Source: an uncultured bacterium (lineage in GTDB: Bacteria; Bacteroidota; Bacteroidia; Chitinophagales; CAIODY01). Taken from it: DNA of 54,894 nt. Each line of letters begins with the position of its first letter. The stretch's first letter is position 1. The DNA is taken from NCBI GenBank assembly GCA_903857255.1, contig CAIODY010000094.1, positions 1 to 54,894 on the forward strand, written 5' to 3'. The notes under the pieces were generated by a model, which was given only the letters and a program-made list of their open reading frames with translations, was not told the origin of the DNA and did no database searches. Below, in pieces: positions 24,100 through 35,200 of this stretch. A program made the translations under genes and the position numbers.

Positions 24100-24782
24100 T
24101 GTTGCCAGAAAAATATTTCTACCTCACTATTGATGTGGCTTCGTTTGCATTTCCATTTTTATTTTCCTTTCATCCACGAATAAAATTTTATAAAAAATGG
24201 AAATTCTATTTGCCATCAATGCTGCTTACAGCCTTGTTTTTCATCATTTGGGATGAGTGGTTTACAAGAATGAATGTGTGGAGTTTTAATCCAAAATATT
24301 TACTCGGAATTTATGTTGGTCATTTGCCGTTGGAAGAAATTTTGTTCTTCGTTTTCATTCCTTATTGTTTGTCGTTTATGTTTCATTGTTTGCCATTGGG
24401 AACAAAAATTAATGAACAAAATTCTTGGCTAAAATTTTTGAATTGGGCGATTGCAATTTTCATCTTCATTATTGGAATTAGCAGTATTCATCAATGGTAC
24501 ACCGGTTTTACTTTTATTGCAACGGGATTATTTTTAGCAATAATTTTATTGCTCGACAAGCAAAATTTATTTCCTTGGAAACAATTTTGGTTCACCTATT
24601 TGTTGAGCTTAATTCCGTTTTTTATTGTGAATGGATTGCTGACTTCAATTCCAATTGTTACTTACAATAATGCTGAAAATTTGAGCATCAGAATTACTAC
24701 AATTCCTGTGGAAGATTCGGTTTACAATTTGTTGCTGTTTTTGTGCAACATAGCTGGGATGATTTTTTTTTTAAAAATCTAA
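24099..24782 (+). CDS. Lycopene cyclase (CrtYcd-like, fused two-domain type)
   Basis: The 227-residue protein has about six or seven membrane segments and two copies of the lycopene cyclase domain, as in the fused CrtYc/CrtYd or CarR type. The first copy carries WDEWFTRMNVWSFNPKY and the signature GHLPLEEILFFVFIP; the second has YTGFTFIATGLFLAII. It should cyclise lycopene to beta-carotene. In this run it completes the set from GGPP to zeaxanthin. ATG 24099 is preferred over a GTG at 24096. Its end is one base from the convergent PorW gene's stop. Confidence 0.88.
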   Translation: MLPEKYFYLTIDVASFAFPFLFSFHPRIKFYKKWKFYLPSMLLTALFFIIWDEWFTRMNVWSFNPKYLLGIYVGHLPLEEILFFVFIPYCLSFMFHCLPLGTKINEQNSWLKFLNWAIAIFIFIIGISSIHQWYTGFTFIATGLFLAIILLLDKQNLFPWKQFWFTYLLSLIPFFIVNGLLTSIPIVTYNNAENLSIRITTIPVEDSVYNLLLFLCNIAGMIFFLKI

Positions 24783-27608
24783 TTACTTATTGTAATTGTC
24801 TTCATAAAACTTGCCGTAAGCATTGATATCAGGGCTTTTCATCAATTGCGAATAATTGTCGGCAGAAATAGTCATCACCTGATAATCATTGGGAGTGAGT
24901 GGTGAAAAAAGATTGTTTTTAGTATCAATTTCATCAACATAATCTGCTGCTTCATCAGCACTTTTAAATGATTTGATTCGCATTAATTGCACTTTATCAG
25001 TCAGCATTTGTTGTTGTGCATCAATATGGTCGAGGCTGTGTTGTTTGTTATTGTAATTGCTAATATGCCCAACAATAGTGGTGTTTTTTGAACTCACTTG
25101 CGCAAACCAAACTAACACATAATGTTCCGATTCGGGCGCATAAGTATAAGTGGCTTTTGTTTTTACATTTTTCGAGTTGTTGTTTTTTGAATTTTTTGTG
25201 CTATCAACTGCTGGCTTATTTTCTTTTGAAGAATAATCATGAATCATCTTTTGCGGATTGTTCATTAATGCCAATAAATCTTGTGCTTTTTTCTTCACTT
25301 CATGTTCAGGATAATCGCCAACTATTTTTTGTAATGATGCTGTGAACTTTGGCTGCTCCTGTGTTTTACCAATACACAATGCTCTCATGAAATCTAATTT
25401 AGGTTTCAGTTTGTTGTTTTTGCTCATCGTGTCAGCAATGTTGCATCGCTCAATTACTTCGACATATTTTTTATCTATGTACATGCTGTAAGTTTCTTCA
25501 TAATAATTATTCAGCGCAACTGCACTCGATGATTTTTTCTTAGCAAAATCAGGGTCTTTGAGAGTTTTCGCAAAATTTGAATTAGGGAATTTATCTAAAA
25601 TTTTATTTTTAAATAAATCTGCTTTGGCATAATCGGGTTTTTTGTTGTAGAGCAAATACAAGTTGTAATAACATTCTTGTTCGTATTTATTGGTGGGATA
25701 GCGGCTCAATAATTTTTCAAATGTTTCAATACTACGCTTATCATTTTTCAATTTCACTTTGTAAATGTTGGCCAAATCGAAATAAGCGTTGATGATTTTC
25801 GCATCCGATTTTTTTCGCTGTTCATCCGAAACTGGCACATTGGCTAACGCTTTTTCTAACTCTGAATTGGCTGCATCTTTTTTGTCATCGCCTGTTTTAT
25901 CAGTCTTTTCATCTTCTTTGTCTTTTGTGTCGGCTGAAACTGTTGATTGCTTGGTGTTTCGGCGCCAATTATCGGCTAACTGACGATTGCCCCATTTGCG
26001 AATAAAATCGTTGTAACCACTTCCTTTTGCTGATGGATTGTAGAAATACCAACCGCCACCATCGTCATCATTTTTTCCATTTTCTTTATTGTCAGTATTT
26101 GCAATTGATTTGCCTAATTTCTCCAATGAATCTTCTAACTGCTTTTGGTGCATTGCCGCTAACATTTTACTCACTTTTTTTTCCAAATCGCCTTTGCTTA
26201 AGGAAGCTAATTTTTGCAAACTATCTTCTTTTTGAATGATGCGAATTTTTGCCACCACATCATCCAACACTTCTTTGCGTTCTTTTACTGGCGCATAATC
26301 ATCGTGTGTGGTTGGTAGATAGTGCAATGTACTGTCGTAGCGGTTTCGGGCTAAAATGTATTGTGTTTTGTTGTAGAAAATATCACCCAATTTTTCAAAT
26401 GATAAACCTTTTTGTGTGGCGTTAATTGTGCTGTAAAAAATGGATTGTTTCAAATCAATAATGGCTTGCTTTTCATTTTTTGCACGAGTATCTAAATCAG
26501 CTAATAAATAATATACTTCATCCCACACATCACGATAGTGTTTATCATTCGACATTTGAATTAAAATATTTCGAGATTCGGCTGAAACTCCTTTGCTGCT
26601 TGCCATACTTAACAAAACAATTTTTTTTCGAGCATTGTAATCCATTACAAATTCAGGTTGCATGTTTAACACTTTTCGATAAGTGTTGATGGCATTTTTT
26701 ATATCGCCTGATGCCTCGTAAACCTGCGCTGTGATGAAGGTATAGCGCACTTGTAGCTTTTTATCTTTAGTTAAAGTAATGGCTGTATTTAATTGTGGTA
26801 TTGCTGCTTTGTAATCTTTATTTTTGATAAATAAATCAGCATGCAGCACTTTTAGTTCATTTTTTAATTTCAATGGAAATCCTTTTCTGGCTTCCACATT
26901 AGCTGTGATGGCTTCGGCTTCATTAAATTTCCCTATCTGTCCGTAAGTTTTAATAAGCCACAACAAAGCATCATCGGTGATAGGTTGATGATATAATTTC
27001 TTGGTAGGAATTGGAACGCCTTTAACCGTTTTGATTTTATATTTGGTTTGGATGTATTGAAAAACTTCCAACGCATCAGCATAACTTTTTTTGAAATAAT
27101 AAGCTTTGCCCATTAAAAAATAACAATCAGGTTTCCAAACTGAAATGGGGTGAAACTGAATAGCAGTCGATGTTTTCTTTATAATTTCATCCATATCAGC
27201 GCTTACGGATGTGCCATCGGCATCATAAGTGTAGAGTGGTAAAATTTTGTTGTAATCATCAGGCTTTGAAGTTTCAATTTTCTTCAAAGCCAAGTTTAAT
27301 TTCAATCGCGAATTGTAATAATAATTGTAACGAACAGTTACGTTTTGATAAATTTGACGTGGGCTGTATTTATGTTTTGCTTTTGAAATGGTTACACCGT
27401 TCACTTCATCAACAGGTTCAGCATTTTTTGTAGGTGCAGATTTGTTAGTCAATGGTTCGTTTTTCCCATTGCTCAATTTTCCATCATCGCCTTGACTCTT
27501 AGGCGTAGCAATGTTTTTTGACTTTGTTACTTGCGCCTCGGCAGAGGTGGTAAGTAGCAAAGCAATTGTTAATGCTGAAAATAATATGTGGTAGAAAAAA
27601 AATTTCAA
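24783..27608 (-). CDS. PorW/SprE-like TPR protein of the type IX secretion system
   Basis: The 941-residue protein has a signal peptide (MKFFFYHILFSALTIALLLT to SAEAQ) and several TPR units. These include WKPDCYFLMGKAYYFKKSYADALEVF at about residue 155, DIKNAINTYRKVLNMQPEF, and KRSIETFEKLLSRYPTNKYEQE near residue 640. The N-terminal block YYNSRLKLNLALKKIE and the C-terminal domain (MRIKSFKSADEAADYVDEI) are typical of SprE/PorW, T9SS-linked periplasmic proteins needed for gliding and secretion. Unlike the named relatives I know as lipoproteins, it has no cysteine after the signal sequence. The start has to be TTG at 27608. An acidic spacer (about 500-600) lies between the TPR parts. Confidence 0.85.
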   Translation of the reverse strand: MKFFFYHILFSALTIALLLTTSAEAQVTKSKNIATPKSQGDDGKLSNGKNEPLTNKSAPTKNAEPVDEVNGVTISKAKHKYSPRQIYQNVTVRYNYYYNSRLKLNLALKKIETSKPDDYNKILPLYTYDADGTSVSADMDEIIKKTSTAIQFHPISVWKPDCYFLMGKAYYFKKSYADALEVFQYIQTKYKIKTVKGVPIPTKKLYHQPITDDALLWLIKTYGQIGKFNEAEAITANVEARKGFPLKLKNELKVLHADLFIKNKDYKAAIPQLNTAITLTKDKKLQVRYTFITAQVYEASGDIKNAINTYRKVLNMQPEFVMDYNARKKIVLLSMASSKGVSAESRNILIQMSNDKHYRDVWDEVYYLLADLDTRAKNEKQAIIDLKQSIFYSTINATQKGLSFEKLGDIFYNKTQYILARNRYDSTLHYLPTTHDDYAPVKERKEVLDDVVAKIRIIQKEDSLQKLASLSKGDLEKKVSKMLAAMHQKQLEDSLEKLGKSIANTDNKENGKNDDDGGGWYFYNPSAKGSGYNDFIRKWGNRQLADNWRRNTKQSTVSADTKDKEDEKTDKTGDDKKDAANSELEKALANVPVSDEQRKKSDAKIINAYFDLANIYKVKLKNDKRSIETFEKLLSRYPTNKYEQECYYNLYLLYNKKPDYAKADLFKNKILDKFPNSNFAKTLKDPDFAKKKSSSAVALNNYYEETYSMYIDKKYVEVIERCNIADTMSKNNKLKPKLDFMRALCIGKTQEQPKFTASLQKIVGDYPEHEVKKKAQDLLALMNNPQKMIHDYSSKENKPAVDSTKNSKNNNSKNVKTKATYTYAPESEHYVLVWFAQVSSKNTTIVGHISNYNNKQHSLDHIDAQQQMLTDKVQLMRIKSFKSADEAADYVDEIDTKNNLFSPLTPNDYQVMTISADNYSQLMKSPDINAYGKFYEDNYNK

Positions 27609-27702
27609 ACTAAATTCGTTGCGTAATGATTTTTTAAAACGATGATTGCAGCAAATTTATTTTATTTTCAGCAAACAATTATCAAACTTTATAACAACTA
27701 AA

Positions 27703-28602
27703 TTGGAATCGTCTAAATCGAATAAAACTTTTTGGCAACGCTTGCGTAATAAATATCGCTTGGTGATAATGAATGATAGCACTTATCAGGAGTTGACCAG
27801 CTTGCGTTTGTCGCGTTTGAATATTTTTATTGTGCTAAGCACTTTAACTGTTTTACTGATTTTTATTACCGTTTTAATTATTGTAGCAACGCCTTTGAAG
27901 GAATACATTCCAGGTTATGGCGATGTAAGCAGCCGAAATGAATTGATTGAATTACGCATAAAAACTGATTCGCTTGAACAATTGGCTGCGGCTAATGATA
28001 AGTATTTGCAAAACATCAACAATGTGATTGATGGTAATGTTAGCACTACAAAACCTGCACCGCCTGAAAAGATTGAGAACAATAATGTGAGCACAAAGAA
28101 TTTAGACCCCGTTGCACCCGAAGATGCACAATTAAGAGCCGATGAAGAACGCAAGGAAAAATTTTTAGTAAAAAATAAAAAATCGGAAAACGGCTCTGAA
28201 TCAGGTAGTTCGGGTAATAATAAAATCTCTGATTTTTACTTTTTTACACCGTTGAAAGGAAATTTAACTTCAGTTTTTAATGCCAAAGCCAATCATTTTG
28301 GAGTAGATATTGCCGCCAAAAAAAGTGAACCTGTGAAAGCAACTTTAGATGGTGTGGTGGTGATTAGTGATTGGACGGCTGATAATGGTTATGTGATTTC
28401 AATTCAGCATGCCAATAATTTGATTTCAGTTTATAAACATAACTCCATTTTGTATAAAAAAGTTGGTAACTTTGTGAAAGCAGGTGATGTGATTGCTGTT
28501 ACTGGCAACACTGGTGAACTTTCTAAAGGACCTCATTTGCATTTTGAATTGTGGTATAATGGCATGGCTGTTAACCCAAAAGATTTTATCAATTTTAATT
28601 AA
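27703..28602 (+). CDS. M23-family peptidase (LytM-like)
   Basis: The 299-residue protein has one membrane anchor near the N-terminus (about residues 40-65), preceded by the usual cytoplasmic start WQRLRNKYRLVIMND. A coiled stretch (RIKTDSLEQLAAANDK) follows. The C-terminal M23 domain has HFGVDIAAKKSEPVKATLDG and KGPHLHFELWYNG, giving the zinc ligands H...D and HxH. It should cut peptidoglycan cross-links in the periplasm. TTG 27703 is the likely start, since a TTG at 27646 would add unlikely residues and no ATG precedes the conserved start. A bactofilin gene follows 20 bases on, a pairing known to control cell shape. Confidence 0.85.
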   Translation: MESSKSNKTFWQRLRNKYRLVIMNDSTYQELTSLRLSRLNIFIVLSTLTVLLIFITVLIIVATPLKEYIPGYGDVSSRNELIELRIKTDSLEQLAAANDKYLQNINNVIDGNVSTTKPAPPEKIENNNVSTKNLDPVAPEDAQLRADEERKEKFLVKNKKSENGSESGSSGNNKISDFYFFTPLKGNLTSVFNAKANHFGVDIAAKKSEPVKATLDGVVVISDWTADNGYVISIQHANNLISVYKHNSILYKKVGNFVKAGDVIAVTGNTGELSKGPHLHFELWYNGMAVNPKDFINFN

Positions 28603-28622
28603 CTAAAAACACACTCATCACA

Positions 28623-29051
28623 ATGGCAATGTTTGACAATAACAATAGCAACGGCAACAAGAAAAATCAACCTGTGATGCCTACTAATATTAATCCTGGA
28701 ACGCAGTTAGAAGGCAATATTAGCAGCGATGGTGATATCAGATTAGATGGTAGCATGATTGGAAATATTGTTACTAAAGCAAAAGTGATTATTGGACCGC
28801 AAGGTAGCATTGTAGGTGATATTGATTGCACTAGTGCTGATGTTTTTGGCAAAATAAAAGGCGATGTAAAAGTGAAAGAATTATTGTTTTTAAAAAATTC
28901 AGCCTCCATTGAAGGCGATATTTATACCACAAAATTAGTGGTAGAAAATGGTGCAACTTTTAATGGTTCATGTGTGATGAATTCTACTTTATCTACTTCG
29001 AAATCTGCCGAAAAGAAAACCTCACAATTAGTTGAAGAAGCCGCCATTTAG
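28623..29051 (+). CDS. Bactofilin
   Basis: The 142-residue protein is a bactofilin. From about residue 25 to 122 it has a beta-helix core with short repeats, such as LEGNISSDGDIRLDGS, IGNIVTKAKVIIGPQGS and ASIEGDIYTTKLVVENGA. Both tails are disordered and hydrophilic. Bactofilins form membrane-associated filaments that organise cell-wall enzymes. It follows the M23 peptidase closely and its last 20 bases overlap the next gene, so the three probably form an operon. Confidence 0.92.
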   Translation: MAMFDNNNSNGNKKNQPVMPTNINPGTQLEGNISSDGDIRLDGSMIGNIVTKAKVIIGPQGSIVGDIDCTSADVFGKIKGDVKVKELLFLKNSASIEGDIYTTKLVVENGATFNGSCVMNSTLSTSKSAEKKTSQLVEEAAI

Positions 29052-29241
29052 TGATTATGCCAAGTACACACAATTGGCATATCAAATAGTTGCTACGCTT
29101 GCTGTGTTTATGATAGCAGGATTTTTTGCAGATAAATTTTCACACACTTTAAAGCCTTGGTTCACCTTGTTTGCAGGTGTTATTGGTGTTGTAGTTGCAT
29201 TGTATATTTTGATTAAAACAACGACAAATAAGGACGAATAA
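29032..29241 (+). CDS. AtpI-like small membrane protein (ATP synthase associated)
   Basis: The 69-residue product has two membrane segments (QLAYQIVATLAVFMIAGFFA and WFTLFAGVIGVVVALYILI) and the pattern YQIVATLAVFMIAGFFADKF of AtpI/AtpQ-type proteins, which help assemble the F0 ring or import magnesium. Bacterial ATP synthase operons usually begin with such a gene. Here no other atp gene follows; the next gene is the convergent giant protein. The start is TTG at 29032, overlapping the bactofilin end by 20 bases. Confidence 0.8.
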   Translation: MKKPPFSDYAKYTQLAYQIVATLAVFMIAGFFADKFSHTLKPWFTLFAGVIGVVVALYILIKTTTNKDE

Positions 29242-29243
29242 TT

Positions 29244-32200
29244 TTACTTAACAACTTTGTAACTTTTCTTTCTTTTTTGAGTGGTGTTGGTTAATACAGC
29301 AACATATAATCCGTTGGCTAATGAGCCTAATTCCATTGATTTTACTTCACTTCCACCACCATCAATGGTAAAGTTATCGAATTGTTTGATGACTTGCCCA
29401 GCTTCGTTGTAAATTTCCAAAGTGTAAACTGAGCTGCTCCATGATGCTGGTGTTGTGATTCGCAAAGCTGGTTCAGTAAGGCTGTTGAGTAAATCTACTT
29501 TTTCATCTTCCTCATCTCCATCCGATTTGAAATTGGCTTCAACAATATTGGAATATTCAAAAGTGCCATCTCTATTAAATTGTTTTAAGCGATAATAATT
29601 ATAACCTGAAAATGGTTTTTCATCAATGGTGCTGTAATTCAAAATAACACGACTATTGCCTTCAGGTGCTTGTGTTTTAATTGTTGTCAATGATTCGAAA
29701 CTAACGCCGTCATTGCTTTTCTGAACATCAAAATAATCGTTATTCGATTCAGTTGCTGTTACCCAATTTAAATCAACTACTGTTGAGTTTTTTTGAGCAG
29801 TGAAAGAGATTAATTCAATTGGCAACACATTTATTCCACCTACTGAATTTCCTAATGCAAAAGTTGAAAACGAATTAAATGAAGTTGGTGAAGAAGTTGA
29901 GGTAACGCTACCTGATAAATAATTTCCGCCAATGCTAGCTGGTGCTCCCATTCCACCAATATCGAACCATTTGGTAGGAGAGGTGTAAATGTTTTTTACG
30001 ATGGTTAATGTGGTGCCATCTGAAACTCCATCATTAATGTTGAAAAAAACTTTGATGGTTTGATTGCCACTTAAACCAGCCGTAGGCTGGCTGGTATTTG
30101 ATGCATCTGTTCTACTAATAGTGTAATAATATCCTAAAGAAACATTTTTTACTGTTGATGGTAAATTATAATTCAGTGCCGCTGCGCTGGCATTAATTGC
30201 TTCTGATTTGTAAGTATATAATGTTGCAGAAGAATGGGTTACTGTTAATGCAATTGGATGACAAATTGCTCCTTTTCCAATTGGGAAATTTAATGTCGTT
30301 GAGCCGCTGCTCGATTTTTGATAATTCATTGGACCATTTACATAACTAGTTGAAAGTGCAGTGCCAACAGCAGTTGTAGAGCCATTTAACATTGTTAAAA
30401 TAGAACTGCTTGCTGTATTTAAAAGCCCCGATGTCATGACTAAATTGTTCGAAACATTGATGGATGTGTTATTTAATGTTACACCAGTTGTGTTGGTATT
30501 GGCAATGATTAATCGAGTGAAAATTGGTGTTGGTGTGCCAGTTGTAGCACTTATATTTTGTGCAATTGTACCTGAAAATTTTGCTGTTCCGCTACCTGCT
30601 CCCAATGTGATGGCAGTATTGCTGGGTGAAGTAACTGTAAGATTACCTGCATAAGTGCAAGTCCCATTATAGTTCGGATAAACAGCACCAGTGTTGCTTT
30701 GCACGAAGGTTACATCACTGTTGTAAGCATCAGCTAATGTTGTGCTCATCATTAAGTAACCTGTTCCCGAATTAGTAAAAGTTGAATTGTTATTGAAATT
30801 ATTATTACCTTGGCTTTGGTCGCTTGTGCTGCCAGTTTTAGTGGCGTTCACAATTCCATTAAATGAGCAGCCATTGAAAAATATTCCTGGGCTTGAAGAA
30901 GTGATAGCACCATCAAATGTGGCTCCAGAGCCAAATTGAATATAGCTTGTGCCAGTTGTAGTTAATGTTTGGGGTGTTCCTAATCCTGATTGCACAAAGC
31001 CTTTGAAAATTAATCCACCTGAATTAAATCCTGAAGAACCAACTGAAATTGTTTTGCCACTTGCCAGCGTTGCTGTGCCTGTACTTGGTCCAAAATAAAT
31101 GCCGCCGCCATTTACATTATTCACTACAATATTGCCGTTGAATTGTGTGTTGATGCCATAATAATTTGGATAAATCCACAAGCCGCTTGAGCTTGGTTGA
31201 TTGTTGAAAATTACATCGCCATTAAAAATATTGCCCGTGCTGTTGTAAGCCACATACATGTGTTGTCCACTACTTTGATTATTGAAAGTAGCTGTAGCAT
31301 TGAATAAATCAGGGTTTCCATTACCCATCAACAAATATCCACTGCCTATGTTGGTTACTGTAAATTGGGCATTAAAAATATTGCCTCCGCTCGAAGCATC
31401 ATTGGTAGAGCCTGTTTTAATCGCATTTACCGTTTTATTAAAAGTGCAACCATTAAAAAATATGGATGGACTTGAAGTTACCACATCGCCGTCAAAGTGA
31501 GCAGTAGAACCAAAATACAGTTGTGCTGTGCCTGTTAAATTAAATGTTTGTGGTGTGTTGCCCACTTGTGTAAATTGTTTCAATGATAATAAACCAGCCG
31601 TAAATCCGCCAGCACCAATGGTTATAGTTTTTGTAGCTGCTAATGTAGCTGTTGCTGTGGTACTGCCGCAAAATTGTACTCCTTGTCCGTTTGTTGAGGT
31701 AACAACCATGTTATCATTAAACAAAGTGCCTGCCGAATACCAACTTACATAAATTGCTCCCGAAGTATTTGTGGGTGTGTTGTTGAAAGCAACTGTGGAT
31801 GCAAAAATATTATTGCTGCTGTTGTATGCTACATAAATATAACTACTTCCAGTATTATTGAAAATTGTTGAAGCATTGAACTGGTCGGCATTTCCATTGC
31901 CCAACAAAATATATCCCGAGCCATTATTCGTCATAGTTGTAGCAGCATTGAAAATATTATTTCCGCTGCTGTTGTCGCTTGTTGTTCCCGTTTTGGTAAC
32001 ATTTACAGTGCCATTAAAAGTTGCACCGCTAAAATAAATGCTGGGTACAGTTGCCGTCAAAGTGCCGCCAATTAATGTGTTTCGAGCAAATGACAAAGAA
32101 GCTGTTGCGCCTGTGAAAGTTAAATTTATTGGCGCATTGCCTAATTGTGTAAACGAATTTAAGTTTAGATAACCTGCGCTAAATCCTGCGCTGCCCACTG

Positions 32201-35200
32201 TGATTGTTTTGCCCGAAGCCAATGTGGGTGTGCCATTGCCAGCTTGATAACCCAACATAATTCCGCCCGAACCAGTTGAAGAAACAATGATAGAATCGTT
32301 GAACAAATCATTTGAATTATAACCCAACATAAAATAGCCCGTGTTGCTTTGTTGATTGATGGTACACGATGCGTTGAAAATATTTTGAACTTGGTTGTTG
32401 TGATTAGATGTGCCACCAGTTTTGGTAAAAGTTGCTGTTGAATTAAATGTACCACCTTCAATCCAAACATCAGGAGCGGTAACATTGAAAGGCGCATTGA
32501 ATATGCAGTTGGTGGCTGTTTTGTAAACATAAAATGCTGCAGTGCCAGTCATGTTTAAATTGATACCAACCGAATTTCCTAATTGAATAAAACCACCCAA
32601 TGCCAAATATCCTACGCTAAATCCTGCGCTGCCCACCGTGATTGTTTTGCCCGAAGCCAGCGTTGGTGAACCTGTTCCCGAATTGTACCCAATAAAAATT
32701 CCACCAGTGCCTGTTGAAGTAACAATAATGTTATCATTAAACAAATCGTTCGAGTTGTAGCCCAACATAAAATAGCCTGTGTTGCTTTGTTGATTGATGG
32801 TACAAGTAGAATTGAAAATGTTTTGGATTTGGCAATTGTGATTGCCGCCACCGCTAGTTTTGGTAAAGGTTGCAGCCGAATTAAATGTACCACCTTCAAT
32901 CCATAAATTTGGTGCAGTAACATTGAAAGTGCCGTTGAATATAGCATTGGCGGCTGTTTTGTAAATATAAAATGAAGAAGTGCCTGTCATCGTTAAATTA
33001 ATTCCAGTCGAATTTCCTAATTGAATAAATCCGCCCAACACCAACGAACCAGTGCTGAAACCTGCATTACCCACAAAAATATTTTTGCCCGAAGCCAGCG
33101 TTGGTGTACCTGTTCCGCCTGTATAGCCCAAATAAATTCCGCCAGTGCCTGTTGAAGAAACGATGATAGAATCGTTGAACAAATCGTTAGAATTGTATCC
33201 CAACATAAAATAGCCCGTATTGCTTTGTTGATTGATAGTACACGATGCGTTGAAAATATTTTGTTGTTGATTATTGTGATTGCTATTGCCGCCAGTTTTG
33301 GTGAAAGTGGCTGCAGCATTGAATGTTGCGCCTTCTACCCAAATATCTGGAGCAGTAACATTCAACGCACCATTGAATACACATGGGTTTGCGGTTTTGT
33401 AGAAATATAAACTTGCTGTACCTGTTAGTGTTAAATTGATGCCAGTTGAATTTCCCAATTGTGTAAATCCACCAAAATTTAATGAGCCCACTGCAAAGCC
33501 TGCGCTGCCCACAAAAATATTTTTACCAGCCGCTAATGTAGGTGTACCAGTGCTTCCGGGTTGCCAGCCTAAATAAATTCCGCCCGAACCAGTTGAAGAA
33601 ACAATGATAGAATCGTTGAACAAATCATTGGAATTATAGCCCAACATAAAATAACCCGTATTGCTTTGTTGATTGATAGTGCACGATGCGTTGAAAATAT
33701 TTTGGTACTGTTGATTATGATTTGATGTGCCACCAGTTTTTGTAAAAGTGGCTCTGCTGTTGAATGTTGCGCCTTCAATCCATAAATTTGGCGCAGTAAC
33801 ATTAAACACACCATTGAATACACAAGGGTTTGCGGTTTTATAAACATAAAAAGATGCTGTGCCAGTTAATGTTAAATTGATGCTGTTTGAATTTCCTAAT
33901 TGTGTAAATCCACCTAAATTTAATGAACCCACTGCAAAGCCTGCACTGCCAATGTAAATATTTTTACCAGCCGCTAATGTAGGCGTACCATTGCTTCCAG
34001 GTTGCCAGCCTAAATAAATTCCGCCCGAACCAGTTGAAGAAACAATGATAGAATCGTTGAACAAATCATTGGAATTATAGCCCAACATAAAATAGCCCGT
34101 GTTGCTTTGTTGATTGATTGTACACGATGCGTTGAAAATATTTTGGTACTGATTATTATGATTGGATGCACCACCAGTTTTTGTAAAAGTGGCTCTGCCA
34201 TTGTATATTGCGCCTTGTGCCCAAATATCTGGCGCAGTAGCTGTAAATGCACCACCAAATGTTGATGATGGGCCAATATACAAAGTTGCTGTGCCAGTTG
34301 CTGATAAATTGATAGGTGTATTGCCCGATTGAATAAATTGTTTCAAATACAAATAGCCTGTAGTTAATCCACCAGAGCCAGCTTGGATAGTTTTACCTGC
34401 TGCTATTAAAGCCGTTGCAGTATTATTGCCACCACAAAATTGAATGCCTTGTGCGCTGCCCGAAGTGTTCACATAAATGTTGCCATTGAACTGATTTCCT
34501 ACACTCGACCAAGCTGGCAATAATCTCTCCGAGCCGCTGTTGGTAAAGGTTACATCATTGTTCCAAATATCAGGATTGGTTGCGCCCATCAATAAATAAC
34601 TGCTGCCAGTATTCGTGATAGTTGAAACGCCTTGAAAAATATTTCCACCAACACCCCAATCGCCAGTAGAGCCAGTTTTGGTTAAATTGGTTGTGCCGTT
34701 AAATGTTGCGCCATTCATGTATAATGTTGGTGTTGATGCTGTAACATTTCCACCAAATGTTGATGATGGACCAAATGTTAAATTCCCAGTTCCTGTCAAT
34801 GTGAAATTTTGTGCCATGCTTCCAATTTGTGTAAATTGTCGCAATAATAATGTTCCTGCTGAAAATCCACCAGCACCAATTGTAATTGTTTTTGAAGCCG
34901 CCAAAGTGGCTGTGGCTGTGTTATTGCCACCGCAAAATTGTACACCTTGTCCGTTGGTTGAGCTCACCACAATGTTATCATTGAAAGAAGTATTTGCCGA
35001 TAACCAACTCACATAAATAAGTCCAGAAGTATTGCTGGGTGTGTTGTTGAAGGTAGTTGCTGCTGCAAAAACATTATTGCTGCTGTTGTAAGCCACATAA
35101 ATATGGCTACTGCCTGCGTTATTAAAAATGGCTGAAGTATTGAATTGGTCGGGGTTTCCGTTGCCCATCATCAAATAACCCGAGCCAGAATTAGTCATAT

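Noticed and set aside
32165-34276. Minus-strand frames in a second reading frame of the giant gene's repeats
   Set aside because: They are shifted readings of the repeated DNA; their lengths follow the repeat period. The main frame has signal peptide and T9SS tail.
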